From contig JAQFVV010000152.1 of the NCBI GenBank assembly GCA_028023455.1, forward strand, positions 1,428,001-1,492,000: 64,000 nt of DNA, in the 5' to 3' direction. Source of the DNA: Epiperipatus broadwayi. Lineage: Eukaryota; Onychophora; Udeonychophora; Euonychophora; Peripatidae. Both the position numbers and the translations under genes were made by a program. How positions within the stretch are numbered: position 1 is the stretch's first letter; every line of letters begins with the position of its first letter. The notes beneath the pieces were generated by a model that was not told the origin of the DNA, made no database searches, and saw only the letters and a list, made by a program, of their open reading frames with translations. Below are positions 25,485 to 36,575 of this stretch, piece after piece.

Positions 25485-26400
25485 AATTTTGCAGATCCAT
25501 CTCCACATTTACATTTATATTTAAATCAGCTACCCTTTGTTTATTTTTTTAAATCCCATCTATTCTTCTTCTTTTTGATAATATTGCAATTTAAAACCAC
25601 AACCTCTTTTATAAGTTTCCTGAACTATAATATTTTTTTATAAATAAAACTCCCAATGCTTCACTTCCTTGTTTTGCTAAGTGCAATCCATATTTTTTAT
25701 ATAACTCCCTCTTACTAATAAAAAAATTCCCCACATCCACAAACATAACTTTATTTCTCTTGCATAATTTTTTAATCTCTCATTTATAGAACATGCCATA
25801 TCTAACATATACCTACTGCCAAATCTTGGTAATAATGCAACTATTCCTACTCTTCCTTTAATCTTACTCAAATTACTAATCAACTCTTTGTACTCATCTA
25901 TTACACTCCGATGGCTTTGACAAAGTATTTGTCCCTACCATAACATAAACGTCTCCTTTGCTTACTTCTTTACCTTATCTGTAACATCCCTAATGCTAGC
26001 TCATGAAAAACATACTCTTACATACTTATTTCTATTATCCCTTGCAATTACATCTCCACATCCACTAATAAGTGAGTCTCTTACCAATACTGTCTCATAG
26101 TTTACTTTCCCTACTTCATCTGTAATATACTTTTCCACCTTCTGGACTTCCTTATCTAGTTCTTCCCTATTGTTTCTATTCATTAATTTCTTAATCTGCT
26201 CACCCTTCATCTCTTACAATTTTAATTTTACTTCTACATCATTTACCTCTTCCTCTATCTTATTTATTCTTTGGCTAACTATCTCCATTGCACTACTTAT
26301 TTTGTCATCCATATCTCTTGTCACTCCATTAAATATATTTTATTCTATCTTCCTTAACTGCATTTTTCTCCATTTCTCCTGACTTTTTCTTTATACTAGT
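25485..26400 (-). pseudogene. LINE ORF1: SGNH (GDSL-type) esterase remnant
   Basis: The minus strand shows all three hallmark blocks in order. Block I is VLVRDSLISGCGDVIARD (about 26050-26100), with GDSL altered to RDSL and the nucleophile Ser kept. The middle block VYVMVGTN lies at about 25930-25955. The terminal block GLHLAKQGSEALG (about 25645-25690) supplies the Asp/His region, reached after a frameshift. IVALLPRFGSRY (about 25815-25850) fits the usual I-GI-PRxG stretch between them. The segment before block I is highly charged (EELDKEVQKVEKYITDEVGK) and probably coiled-coil. In CR1-like elements this protein is thought to assist retrotransposition. Internal stops make it a pseudogene. 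Confidence 0.8.
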
Positions 26401-26410
26401 GAATGGGTAA

Positions 26411-27119
26411 CTGGATTACTAAGACTAGCTACCTAAAAAATTTCTAAGAATGATTGAAATTTGAAAAAGTATTAGTTTTAATATTCTCTATAACATTTAT
26501 CCTAATATATATAAATTAAATATTTATTCTCTATATCATAGTTTTAATTCTTTATTATTGTCTATTTTACAAAGAAATTGATACCAAACTATATTCTCTT
26601 TTTGTTCTATGTTATGTATAGTAAAAGTAAATCTGAATTAATTTTTAAGTATTTTATTATCAATAATAGGGTACAAAAAACAAAAAAAAAGGATTAATAA
26701 TTTCAAACAACAACTACAGAGTTCATTCCCAAAACTTACATTAATTCAGATGATACAACAAGAATGTCTTTTCTTCTAGGCTGCCGATATTTGAGCATTG
26801 AGACCACTATATCTGCAAGTCAAAAAGATCAAGAAATGACCTGGTTTTTTCTCAAAAGAACAAAGACAATGGACCACTGAGGAGAATATAGTAAATACCT
26901 GTTACTTCCATTGCTTTATTTGTTTATATACATTAGCCAATGATAATGACTAATTCATTTTTTTTTGAGGGTGAATGATTAGAAATGGGTCACAAATTAT
27001 ATACATTTAAAAAAATATATAAAATGGATTATTTTCCTTTGTATTTTGAAAATATAATTAATAATGTGAAGATTTTATTGGTTTAGAATGTAGTTCTTAA
27101 ATATTAACCTTCATTAAAA
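26411..27119. other. AT-rich interval, no gene seen
   Basis: No supportable gene between the LINE 5' end and the candidate promoter. The only departure is a slightly richer stretch near 26760-26900 without any motif I recognise. Confidence 0.4.
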
Positions 27120-27239
27120 TTTGGGATGTTGAGCTAAATGTAAGACGTAAGAAAGCACCAATAAGATAAGCTGAATTTGCTGGTCGTAATAGACTGCTGC
27201 AAATCTTATAAAAAAAGACACGCAAATGGTAACACATAA
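27120..27239 (+). promoter_or_regulatory. Candidate promoter and non-coding first exon
   Basis: A CCAAT box (27158-27162, in AGCACCAATAAGATAAG) is followed by a CpG-containing stretch and then a canonical splice donor GTAAGT starting at 27240. With the acceptor at 27550-27551 this defines a 312-bp intron upstream of the coding exon at 27575. The transcription start is not determined, and no TATA box at a convincing distance is seen. Confidence 0.3.
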
Positions 27240-27574
27240 GTAAGTATTTACGTGTTTAAGATTTTTATTACAGTAATCCCTTTATTATATATAGAGAGAG
27301 TCCTTGAATATATATTATCTTAATATTGTAAATCAAGTATAAAGTGCATTTTTTATCTGCTTGATTAAGATTATCAAAAACAGTAGCCCATTTATTTGTT
27401 AGTTAATAAATATCTAATGCAATAAATTTTAAGTGAAAATCAATTCACATAAATTAAATTTAAAAAATATTTTCTGTGCTGCACTTGCGTGAACTTTGAA
27501 CTGAACCACGCAAGCATTTAAATATAAGTTATAATTAATATTTATTTTTAGGAACTACGTAAATCTTTAAAAGA

Positions 27575-27775
27575 ATGGCAGAACCCGATATTCCTTTCTA
27601 TATTAAACCAACTAAAGCAGAAGAAGTTCCTCCCGCTAAAGACATTATTGACCCGGTAAATCCTATTCACCCCGAACCCGTAGAAGAAACAATTAGAAAA
27701 TTTCTTTCAATGACTATTGAAGAGATCACAAAAACATTAGAAGACCATACGAAAGAAGAAGTAATGGACGTAATT
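27575..27775 (+). CDS. Candidate first coding exon, unrecognised protein
   Basis: This is the best host-gene candidate. A T-rich tract ending in TTTATTTTTAG (AG at 27550-27551) provides an acceptor. The ATG at 27575 has A at -3 and G at +4. The frame runs 67 codons to a consensus donor GTAAGT (27776-27781), leaving phase 0. The peptide begins MAEPDIPFYIKPTKAEEVPP, is acidic and proline-rich to about residue 35, then becomes a probable helical segment (VEETIRKFLSMTIEEITKTL to residue 56; ending KEEVMDVI). Composition is balanced, unlike the Phe/Ile/Asn-rich noise ORFs, and local GC is higher. The open frame continues to 27958, but the tail becomes noise-like, supporting splicing at 27775. No family is recognised and the downstream exon was not found. 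Confidence 0.5.
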
Positions 27776-28223
27776 GTAAGTCTTTCTAATACAGTTAAAT
27801 TGTTTATATATATATTTTATTGCATATTTGATTTTAGTGATCGCCGAAGGCTAAATATCTTTATTTATAGTACTGTTTTGTGTGTGCACGCTAAAATTGC
27901 AAGCACGTTTCTGTTGCGTTCAGATGTATTAATTTTGAACTTAAACAGTTATTCATAATAGTTTATATTTATCTATTTTAATTAAATTATAACGGTAATT
28001 AAAAACTTTACATCTAAACCAAAAAGAAAATAAACTCTACTGTTACGTTTAAATTCTTTTAGTTGCGGTCTGATATTTATAAGGTCAATTATAATTGTAA
28101 ATTAGTTTCTGTTGGCCAGGAAAGAGTACAACAATAATTTTTAACTAATAATCATTGTAAACAACAAAAAAATATAAGCAAAACTTGTTACATGCCATTT
28201 TTTAATAATGATATTTAATAGAT
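27776..28223 (+). other. Probable intron start, otherwise no feature
   Basis: The sequence after the GTAAGT donor reverts to AT-rich composition. No acceptor followed by a convincing phase-0 exon was identified here. Confidence 0.35.
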
Positions 28224-28310
28224 AGGGTATGAGCACAGACTTTCACATGACCCACCACTCTCCACACTATCTCATAACACTGATACACCTGAACACACAC
28301 TTAATCGTCC
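28224..28310 (+). repeat. Family-2 repeat end fragment
   Basis: GGGTATGAGCACAGACTTTC, then CCACACTATCTCATAACACT, then GATACACCTGA match the outer terminus of the 55.8-57.1 kb family. The internal part is absent. Confidence 0.6.
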
Positions 28311-28754
28311 GTCTGTGTGCTTATATGTGCGTTCACTACTTTAGATATCTTTTTAAAAGGAATAAAAATAACTTTAACTACTAAATAATGATAATTTTTG
28401 GTTTTTATGATAGTTAATTTTATTGATCTGTTAAATTGGAATACTTTCAACGCCTAATATAAGAGAATACGATTATTGTTATTACTGCTTTGTTTCATCG
28501 GTATTTAAAATTAAATACAATTCGTTTATAAAAACAATATTTATTTTTCTATTCTAAATCAATTTTTATATATAACCAGTTCTTTATAATATGTTTTACT
28601 TTATTTTAATTCTAGTATGAGATAATTTAATTAAAGTACAGATCTATAAGTAACAATTATAAAATTTGAATTACTTAAAGTTAATATATTCAAATAATTT
28701 TCTAAATCCAGGAATTTTGAATATTACCTAGTAATGAAAATAGTAATAGTGCAA
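28311..28754. other. AT-rich interval, no gene seen
   Basis: No supportable feature. Confidence 0.45.
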
Positions 28755-28955
28755 ATACCTGCTGCAGCCATTTCGAATTCTACCTGGGAAAAATTGATAT
28801 TTTTTTTCAGGTTTTAATCAGGTTTATGTCCGCCTCCACCCCGCGCCAGATAGCAGAATCATTTGATGTGTACCAGTTTGTATCAGTTTAGAATATATTA
28901 TCCACCTTTTTTGGATACCAGGAAAAGCCTCAAAACCATTGCTGACATAACCAAG
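28755..28955. other. Conserved-looking GC-richer block, unidentified
   Basis: About 200 bp with a composition unlike its flanks: CTGCTGCAGCC near 28760, a T-run then CAG near 28800-28810, and GTCCGCCTCCACCCCGCGCC at 28828-28847. On plus, the T-run and CAG resemble an acceptor, but the phase-0 frame closes after 26 codons. On minus, the frame 28824-29018 (ends LLSGAGWRRT) is open for 64 codons with no known motif. It may be a dispersed-repeat fragment or an unrecognised exon. Confidence 0.25.
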
Positions 28956-30450
28956 TGATAAAGATTTTAGATAATACTCTAAAAAATAATAACAAAGTGT
29001 ACCCAATATTTTGTTCAATCTATATAAAAATTTTCAATTTTCATCAAAAACTTAAAAAAGAAATAAACAAAAATTTAATAGAAATAAGACATAAAATTAT
29101 TCCCAATATTTTATCCCCAAAATATATAACTAAACTAATAGGGATATCAATAAATATTGTACAATGTCTTCTAAAATAGTAATTAGAAAATATTAAAATC
29201 ACAACACTAAAGCAACAGAATATAAAACATGTGCATGAATTAATGAAATATATAAAGAAATATTAAAAACCTAAAATATGGCAATAGAATAGACAAAAAA
29301 TTAATGAAAAATTGTAGGTAAATAAATTTTAATTTTAACAATTAAGCAAAAATGGTACTTATGGGTTACAGCTGCCATAAAATATCCTACTCATATTCAA
29401 GTACCATATTTTTTTAATTTTCCTTTTCCCATTATAGATATTATTTATAGATTTTTAAAATAATTAAAAAAACTGAATATTTTACTAAAAATTTGAGTAC
29501 AGCTTATTACTGTGTGTGGTAAATATGGTAATTAGTTATGGCATTTTTTAAAAAATCGAATGCTTCAATTACAATGCAAACTATCAACTTTTATTGGCTT
29601 GATTTTTTTTATTTTTTAATTATAATTATTTAACAAAAAAAATAGAATAAAAAAATCTTTAAAACATGCTATTAAAGAAGTAAAAGCAGATAATTTTACT
29701 CTTTAGTAAAGCATCATAATTTTTTTAAAAATATATATTAATTTTGCTTTATTAAAATTCAATAAGGCATGTGGTAATTAGTATTTCTAAAAAAGATGTT
29801 GCAAAAGGTAATAATATGTGTAAGATATTTCATGACAGGTCTAATCTGTAAGTACATATTATGAAAAATATTTATTTATATTGATTTTTGAGCAGCAAAT
29901 AGTTATTATTTCCTAAAAGAAGAAAAGGTAGAGCAATGTTTTCATGTACACTAGAATAAAAAATGGAAATAAAAAAAAGTAATTGAGTTTAAATTTCTCC
30001 TCATAACACCATACATCAGAGGACCCTCTTGATATTTAAGATGGTAAATAATACCCACATAAAAAATTAAAATAAATTTTAAAATGTTTATAACCTCTTA
30101 AGTAATAAAAATATTTTCATGAGTTATTTTATGTTGATTAGTTTTGATCAGTAAATAGATATTTACCTACATACTTGAGCAGGTGGGGAGAGGTTGTCCT
30201 TGTGATATGAGGTGGTTCAAAAAAAGTAAAGATTGAAAAAAAGAGTTTTTTTTTTAAAAAATGTTTTTAATCTGTAAATGTTTTCTATAAATTGTTTTTT
30301 TTTAATTTGCTGTAATTACTTTGTTTGTTACTACTATATAAAAAAGCATCTGTAAAAATGGAAATTTGTTTTAATTTTTATTTATTTTAATATTTTCTAA
30401 TTATTTTTTTATATTTTTGAAGTGACACCAGAATAGCAGTGATATTAACT
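28956..30450. other. AT-rich interval, no gene seen
   Basis: The ORF at 28955-29179 is rich in Lys, Ile and Asn and is not recognised. No other feature is supportable. Confidence 0.45.
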
Positions 30451-30452
30451 CT

Positions 30453-30930
<478 letters not shown>

Positions 30931-32340
30931 TTATTTCTGAATATTTTTATCAATTTATCAGTTGTATATGTTTCCATACCATCCATCTGTACCTATTCAT
31001 TAATCTATTATTTAGCTAAACACCCACTTATTTTATCTATATTTATATATGCTCCCTTATCTGTATCTATCTGTGATCAAATATATCTGACTTTCTGTTT
31101 ATCCACCCATTCATCTGTGCCACTATCCATTTATTAATCTATCCATCTATCAAAATATCCACATTGATAGGGAGGTAATCTGATAGATACATAGATAGAG
31201 AGGATGGATGAGTACATAAATAGTAGATGAATGAATGGATGTATATAGAGAAAGATATATAGATAGCTGTAGATGATTAAACAGACAGATATATAGATGA
31301 CTGGATATATAGATTGATGAATGAATATATAGATAGATAAATAGGTAGACAGATATGTAAATTTATAGGTAGGAAAAATATAAATAGATGAGTACATAGG
31401 TAGATAGATGAATAAATGGATATATATATATATACATATGCAAAGACATATATATAGATAATAGATGTAGATGATTAAACAGATAGATAGATAGATGTCT
31501 GGATGTAGAGATTGGTAGATAAATAGATAGATAGGTATACTGATAGACAGATTAATTGATAGGTAGACAAAAACATAGATAAGTAGATAAATAGCTAGAT
31601 AGATAAATAGATAGAAAGATAAGTATATAGGACCTGTATATAAGTAGATAGAATAAGTAAGTAGATTATTAATATATGAATGGATGAGTAGATAAATAGA
31701 TAGATAGTTAAATAGATGAGTTGTTGGATGAATAAATAAATAGATAGAAAAACAGATAATTGATGAATGGATACATATCCATCTATATTTGTCGAGGTAT
31801 CTATATATTCATCTATTCATTCACTTATTTATCACTATCTGTCTATAATTGATTCATCCATCTAAATATCTGTTTTTGTATGTTTATATTCATCTATTTA
31901 TTTATCTATCAAACTCCAATCAAGCATTTATTTATTTATCTTTCTACCTACCTATCCATTCCTCTTTTAGCTTGCTATTTACCTATACTTATCTACCTAC
32001 CTATCTATTTTATGTCTGTCTGCCTGTCTATTTATTTACCTGTATATCTATATATCTATTTATGTGACAATCTGTCCATCTATTTACCTGGGTCAATCTA
32101 CCAGTTAATTCCTTCACTAATCTACACATCTAGTCATTTATCTATCTGTCCATCTATCTATAACAATCTATATAGCTGTCTTTGTATCAATATATTTATC
32201 CATTAATTCATTATTCAACTATGTATGCATTCATCCTATCTATCTATCAGCTTATCTCCTTATGAATAAATAGATGGATGGATAGTTTAATGAATGAATA
32301 CATAGATAAATGGATAGTTGGGTAGACGGTGGTTGGATAG
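30931..32340. repeat. Degenerate CTAT/GATA microsatellite field with strand switches
   Basis: The tetranucleotide character continues in diverged form. It is CTAT-like to about 31150, GATA-like (reverse complement) from about 31165 to 31770, CTAT-like again from about 31780 to 32250, and GATA-like at about 32264-32340. The ORFs here are repeat translations. The alternating orientation means segments can pair with each other. Confidence 0.85.
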
Positions 32341-32459
32341 ACTAAAAATCAGATTTAGTTAAATGTACAATAAATAGTATACTAATCTCTCCAGTATATT
32401 TAACTCATGTCTATACTTTACAACTCAATAAATATATTAAATATAATATAGCTGTATTT

Positions 32460-32656
32460 ACCTGCCTATTTATCTATCTATATATTCATATATCAATTTA
32501 TATATTCAGCCATATATCTATTGTCCATTCATTGCATCTTTCTATTCATATATCTATTTTGTATCTATCTATCCATCTATTTGTCTGTCTATCTATCTAT
32601 CTACCTACCTACCTACCTAGCTACCTACCTACCTACCTACCTACCTACCTACCTAC

Positions 32657-32750
<94 letters not shown>

Positions 32751-32784
32751 CTCTATCTATCTATCTATCTACGTACGTACGTGC

Positions 32785-32815
<31 letters not shown>

Positions 32816-32935
32816 TGTATGTATGTATGTATGTATGTATGTATGTATGTATGTATGTATGTATGTATGTATGTACCCATCCATCTTCTATCTACCTGTC
32901 TTTTTAATTACCTTCTTAACTATGTCTATATAGAT
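32460..32935 (+). repeat. Compound microsatellite CTAT / CTAC / CTGT / GTAT
   Basis: Blocks follow in order: CTAT-like, (CTAC)n at about 32601-32656, (CTAT)n at about 32657-32720, CTGT, CTAT again, ACGT-containing junctions at 32771-32782, and (TATG)n at about 32786-32874. A degenerate GATA tail continues to about 33010. Overlapping open frames in two phases are simple-repeat artefacts. Confidence 0.95.
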
Positions 32936-33375
32936 AGATGATTATATTGATAAATGAATAGATAAAAAAATAAAGACTTGGACAGATAGGTGAGTAAATA
33001 GACAAAAAGTCAGATATAGTTAAATGTATATATAAGTAGGATGCTAAACTCCCCACTACATCTAACTCATGTCTATACTTTATACCCTAATAAATATACT
33101 GAATATCATGTTGTTGTACCATAAATATATCAATTATGTGTTTATCATGTCTATTTAGCTATATTTTTTTTATATCAACCTGGTTGGTAATGATCAAAGT
33201 AACAAGCTCTCATGTCTAGAAGCATTTTTATGTGCTGCTTTTATTGTTGAAAGAATGCCTTTAGGTACACCTCTAATAATATCATGCAACAGTCTAAAGG
33301 GTATATGGCTAATTATTTCTAACTAAGGTTGGAATGAGAAAAAAAAAGGATAACTAGGTTTAAAATAAGATGTGA

Positions 33376-33780
33376 TATATATATATATTGCGAAAACCAA
33401 GACAAATATTAAGTATTCCATTCAACAGCATAAATACACATATATTAGACTAAGGGAAGATTATACAGTTTATTCAGCTTTTTATGTTCACCAAAATAGT
33501 ATAGGCCATATATGTAGTTCAATGTATTTTGCAATATTAATGCATAAAACACATGATAAAAATACAATATTAAAGAATCATATCTTATACAAAATTTATT
33601 TTGTGCTATGAATTCAAATTTAAATGTTGAATTTATCGCTTAGGAGAAAGTAGGAATTTTTTACTACCTTGATAAGGAATCATAGGAGTTGAAAGTGCTT
33701 GGCAATAGTTATTTTATTTATATTAATCATTCTATGTTTTAGCAATTGACGAATTGTTATATTGTAAAATAAGATGAATA
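33376..33780 (+). mobile_element. Penelope-like element, GIY-YIG endonuclease fragment
   Basis: The ORF 33372-33611 contains IKYSIQQHKYTYIRL, then a Tyr/Ser-Ala-Phe stretch (VYSAFYVHQNSIGH), then ILMHKTHDKNTILKNHIL. This reproduces the central part of PLE GIY-YIG endonucleases, where R-x-xQHK, a charged spacer, SA-x-x-x-H-x-x-x-x-GH, then a Glu/His-bearing helix occur in order. The N-terminal GIY and YIG motifs themselves are not visible, being lost or beyond the microsatellite. Lys and Ile replace some canonical residues, suggesting decay. Confidence 0.5.
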
Positions 33781-33839
33781 AAAAATAATAAAATTTATTT
33801 ACAATTACATTATTTCAATAATTGTAGTTTATTTCTACA

Positions 33840-34260
33840 TAAATTGAATGCATGTAAGTATATATATATATATTTGGCATATATATATATACATATATTG
33901 AATGCATATATATATATATATATATATATTTGGCAGGGTGATATCCATATTAAAGAAAGGTCATTTAATTTGAATGAATTTAATTCATGAGCTCCAATTT
34001 GCTTACATCATCCCTTGACATAATTATTAGTAATAATTAATTTAACCAACACATAAAAAATAAATATTAATATACAAATAAAATGCATATATATGTATTT
34101 AGGCAGGGGTATATTTATATCAGAGAAAGATCATTTAATTTGAACCATGAGTTCCAGTATGCTTACAGAAACTACTGACCCCATCTTCACATAATTATTA
34201 GCACTAATTAATAAACCATTGCATAAAAAGTAAATGATAATATATCTGTTATCATAAATA
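33840..34260. repeat. Tandem duplication with AT-rich linker, unit about 170-185 bp
   Basis: Two diverged copies share GGCAGGGTGATAT/GGCAGGGGTATAT (about 33934 and 34102), then AAAGRTCATTTAATTTGAA, a CATGAGYTCCA block and an ACATAATTATTAG block. TATATA runs and GAATGCATAT precede the first copy. Confidence 0.65.
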
Positions 34261-34740
34261 TTATATATTAATAATGCAAAAAAAAAATACTTATCAAAAA
34301 TATGTGTTAATAGCTTTTAAATCTTAAGCAGTGAAAAAATAAAATATGTTGAGAGTAACTTTAAATATTAAGTAGTGAATATTAAAAAAGGTGTGATAAT
34401 AATTTAAATATTAACCAGAAAAAAATTAAAATACAAAATCACTTTTAGAGTCCTTTTATTTTAAAATGAATTTTACCCAATGCTTTCAGAATTCTGAATA
34501 AGAGTCCAAACAAAATTTTAAATACTTGATATACTGGATGATGTAAAGTTCAATACTCCATCTGGTTTCTTTTTTAGTTCTTTATTATTAATAGGTATAA
34601 TGTTGGATTAAGTGTCCATTATAGTTAGGTTACAAAAATTGAAAGAGGTATGAGTGCTAACTATTTCATTAATAGTTGGTACTGAAAGTAGCAACACACT
34701 TTTAAAATTGACAGGAGTCTATATAGTTATTAAATCACTA
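34261..34740. other. AT-rich interval, no gene seen
   Basis: No supportable feature. Confidence 0.5.
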
Positions 34741-35065
34741 AATTATCACATGATTACCATTTCTTATGCTTGCTCATAACTTATTAAAACAAGAAAAATT
34801 CTCCATACAGTAGTGCCATTCAGTGCAAGCCATAATAATCAATGGGTTCCAGACGGCTTGTGCATAAAATCCCTATCTAGTGCCTATTCATCTAATATCC
34901 CAGACTAGTTTCAAGCTCCTCACTAGCTGCAAGCTCAATACTACTCTGGGGATATTGAATAAGTAGATACTAGATAGGTATTTTATGCACAAGTCTGTTG
35001 GCATCCATTGATTACTCTGGCTTGCACTGTCTGGCACTAGTATATGCAGAGTTTTGCCTGTTTTA
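34741..35065. mobile_element. Long-TIR palindromic element, copy C
   Basis: This is the most complete single copy. The outer left arm starts with ATCACATGATTACCATTTCT (34744-34763), then ATTCTCCATACAGTAGTGCC (34798-34817), CAATGGGTTCC, TGCATAAAATCCCTATCT and CATCTAATATCCCAGACT. The right arm repeats these in reverse complement (TCTGGGGATATTGAATAAGT, ATTTTATGCACAAG, CATCCATTGATTACTCTGG) to GCAGAGTTTTGCCTGTTTTA at about 35045-35065. The outer right flank is missing. No ORF. Confidence 0.85.
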
Positions 35066-35700
35066 AATTCTATATAGTTACAGGTTTTGATTTGTAAATG
35101 ACTAGGAATGCCGTTTTGATGAGCTTAATTATCTTAAATGCAATTACCAAAACTCTTTAACTGGTTGAAAAACCCATACATTGATTCTTTTTATTCCGTT
35201 TTTTTAAAGTTCTTTACTAAATTCTCATCTGCATTGAAGTGACAACTCTTATATATGGTGCTATTCATAATCTGCACAACAATTAAAGTACCTTTATTCA
35301 TTTCTCATTAGTTTTAACTGATTACACTTTTTTAATATCCAAAATAATATATTATTTTTATAAAAAAATACAAAAAATACTTTTTATCTTCACTTCTAAT
35401 TACTTCTTCTCGTTAACATTTTTCAAATTTTAACTTCTTTTTTTGCCTTATACACTGAAACACTAGATAGGAAATAAATTCTTCTAAATTATTATAATTA
35501 ATTGGATGATCTATTTTTGCTTATCAATGTACATGAATTTAATTTAGATAGTTCTCTTTTATTTATTTTTTAAATGTGTACTTCACGATTCAAAAGACAG
35601 AAAAAAAGGAAAAGAATTGCAATGTTACAAAAAATAAATAAATAATAATTCTAATTTGGATATAAGATGTGATATGTTGGACTTTTTCCATCATTTATGA
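35066..35700. other. AT-rich interval, no gene seen
   Basis: No supportable feature. Confidence 0.5.
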
Positions 35701-35968
35701 GTGAATGTTGAATGTATAGAAAATTTTAAACTTTATTTAAACTTTCCAAATACAAACAATTTGTTAGTAATAACACACAAAAAGACAATACAGGTTAGTA
35801 ATTACACAACGTTTCAAGTAGTATTATTCTCCACTCTTCTTCAGGTGTTGTTCGCCTATATGCACAGTGACAATATTCACTTAGAAGTTGAACTCGCACC
35901 TTTAGATTCTTGTATATCGAATTTAAGGCAAACACTCTACCAACTGAGCTATTCTGTCAAAGGCAACA
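35701..35968 (-). mobile_element. tRNA-derived SINE-like element with hammerhead-like tail
   Basis: On the minus strand the 5' end is tRNA-like. A-box-like ATAGCTCAGTTGGTAGAG (about 35936-35953) and B-box-like GTGCGAGTTCAACTTC (about 35889-35904) are spaced as in tRNA genes with a somewhat long middle. The cloverleaf is not intact (the anticodon region is disrupted), so this is a Pol III-type repeat rather than a tRNA gene. The tail continues through a hammerhead-like motif (35803-35850) to an A/T-rich 3' end. Only one copy is in the window. The plus-strand ORF 35701-35973 is antisense. Confidence 0.6.
35803..35850 (-). ncRNA. Hammerhead-ribozyme-like motif (degenerate)
   Basis: On the minus strand ACCTGAAGAAGAGTGGAG is followed 12 bases later by TTGAAACGTTGTG. 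This places CTGANGA and GAAAC core boxes on either side of a possible stem II (AAG-AGT with ACT-A-CTT, one bulge). Hammerheads of this layout occur in PLE termini and in some SINEs, such as schistosome Sm-alpha. Stem I/III pairing and a clear cleavage triplet are not established, so activity is doubtful. Confidence 0.3.
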
Positions 35969-36395
35969 TATAGTAGAAATTTGATATATTTATATATGAG
36001 GGTTGGTTCATCACATCTTATAATATACCATTATTACAAACCTCCAGACAAATTCTAACTTGGATATTTTTTGTAACTTCCACTTTTTTAAGAATTTATG
36101 ATTGTAAATGGAATATCTAAATTTCCCATCTAATTTTCTTTAAGATAATTTTATTTATATGTTATTGACCTATCCTTAAAATCAGTTTTCATGAATCTTT
36201 TTAAATGCATTGAGATTAACAATTGATATATACTAATTGAATGTGTTGATTTCACTTCATTTTTATAAAACCATAATTAATTCTATCATTTATTTCCTTT
36301 CTTTCACATATTCATTTTATAGCATGTCCAGGATCCTTGTATGAAAAGACTACTTTATTTTTAATGAGATCTGGAGTCTTACAATATATGGCTAG
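35969..36395. other. AT-rich interval, no gene seen
   Basis: No supportable feature. Confidence 0.5.
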
Positions 36396-36575
36396 ATTGG
36401 CAGTGCATTGATAAATAAATATACATTAATGAATAGATAGATAAATAGATAATTGGATAAATAGACTGATGGATAAATGGCTAGATAGATAAACATATAG
36501 ACAGATAAATATAGAGGTAGATAATTAAATAGATTGAAAGATTTGTGGGTAAGTAGGTAGTTAAATAGATAATCA
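36396..36575 (-). repeat. Degenerate GATA microsatellite
   Basis: Diverged TAGA/TAAA tetranucleotides over about 180 bp resemble the 31.2-31.8 kb segment. The minus ORF 36392-36589 is a repeat translation. Confidence 0.75.

Larger units (their letters stand above)
22055..26410 (-). mobile_element. CR1/L2-like LINE with esterase ORF1, nearly full length, dead
   Basis: Reading the minus strand from 26410 to 22055 gives a complete non-LTR architecture of about 4.35 kb. ORF1 has a Lys/Glu-rich coiled-coil-like start and an SGNH/GDSL esterase domain. ORF2 has an APE-type endonuclease, a reverse transcriptase and a C-terminal Cys/His motif, followed by a 3' UTR. Esterase-bearing ORF1 proteins are characteristic of CR1-clade elements. 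Numerous stops and frameshifts and a lost catalytic Asp show it is inactive. A second, truncated copy of its 3' end is at 47.17-47.30 kb. All plus-strand ORFs in this interval are antisense shadows. Confidence 0.85.

Noticed and set aside
28810-28890. Second exon of the 27.6-kb gene after a T-run/CAG acceptor
   Set aside because: The phase-0 frame ends at a stop after 26 codons and the peptide shows no continuity with the first exon; a terminal exon cannot be excluded but is not supported.
32521-32933. Two overlapping ORFs of 128 and 133 codons
   Set aside because: Simple-repeat translations of CTAT/CTAC/GTAT in two frames.
35936-35953. A genuine tRNA gene on the minus strand
   Set aside because: A- and B-box-like stretches are present, but the anticodon arm does not form and acceptor halves do not pair; SINE-like is the better reading.
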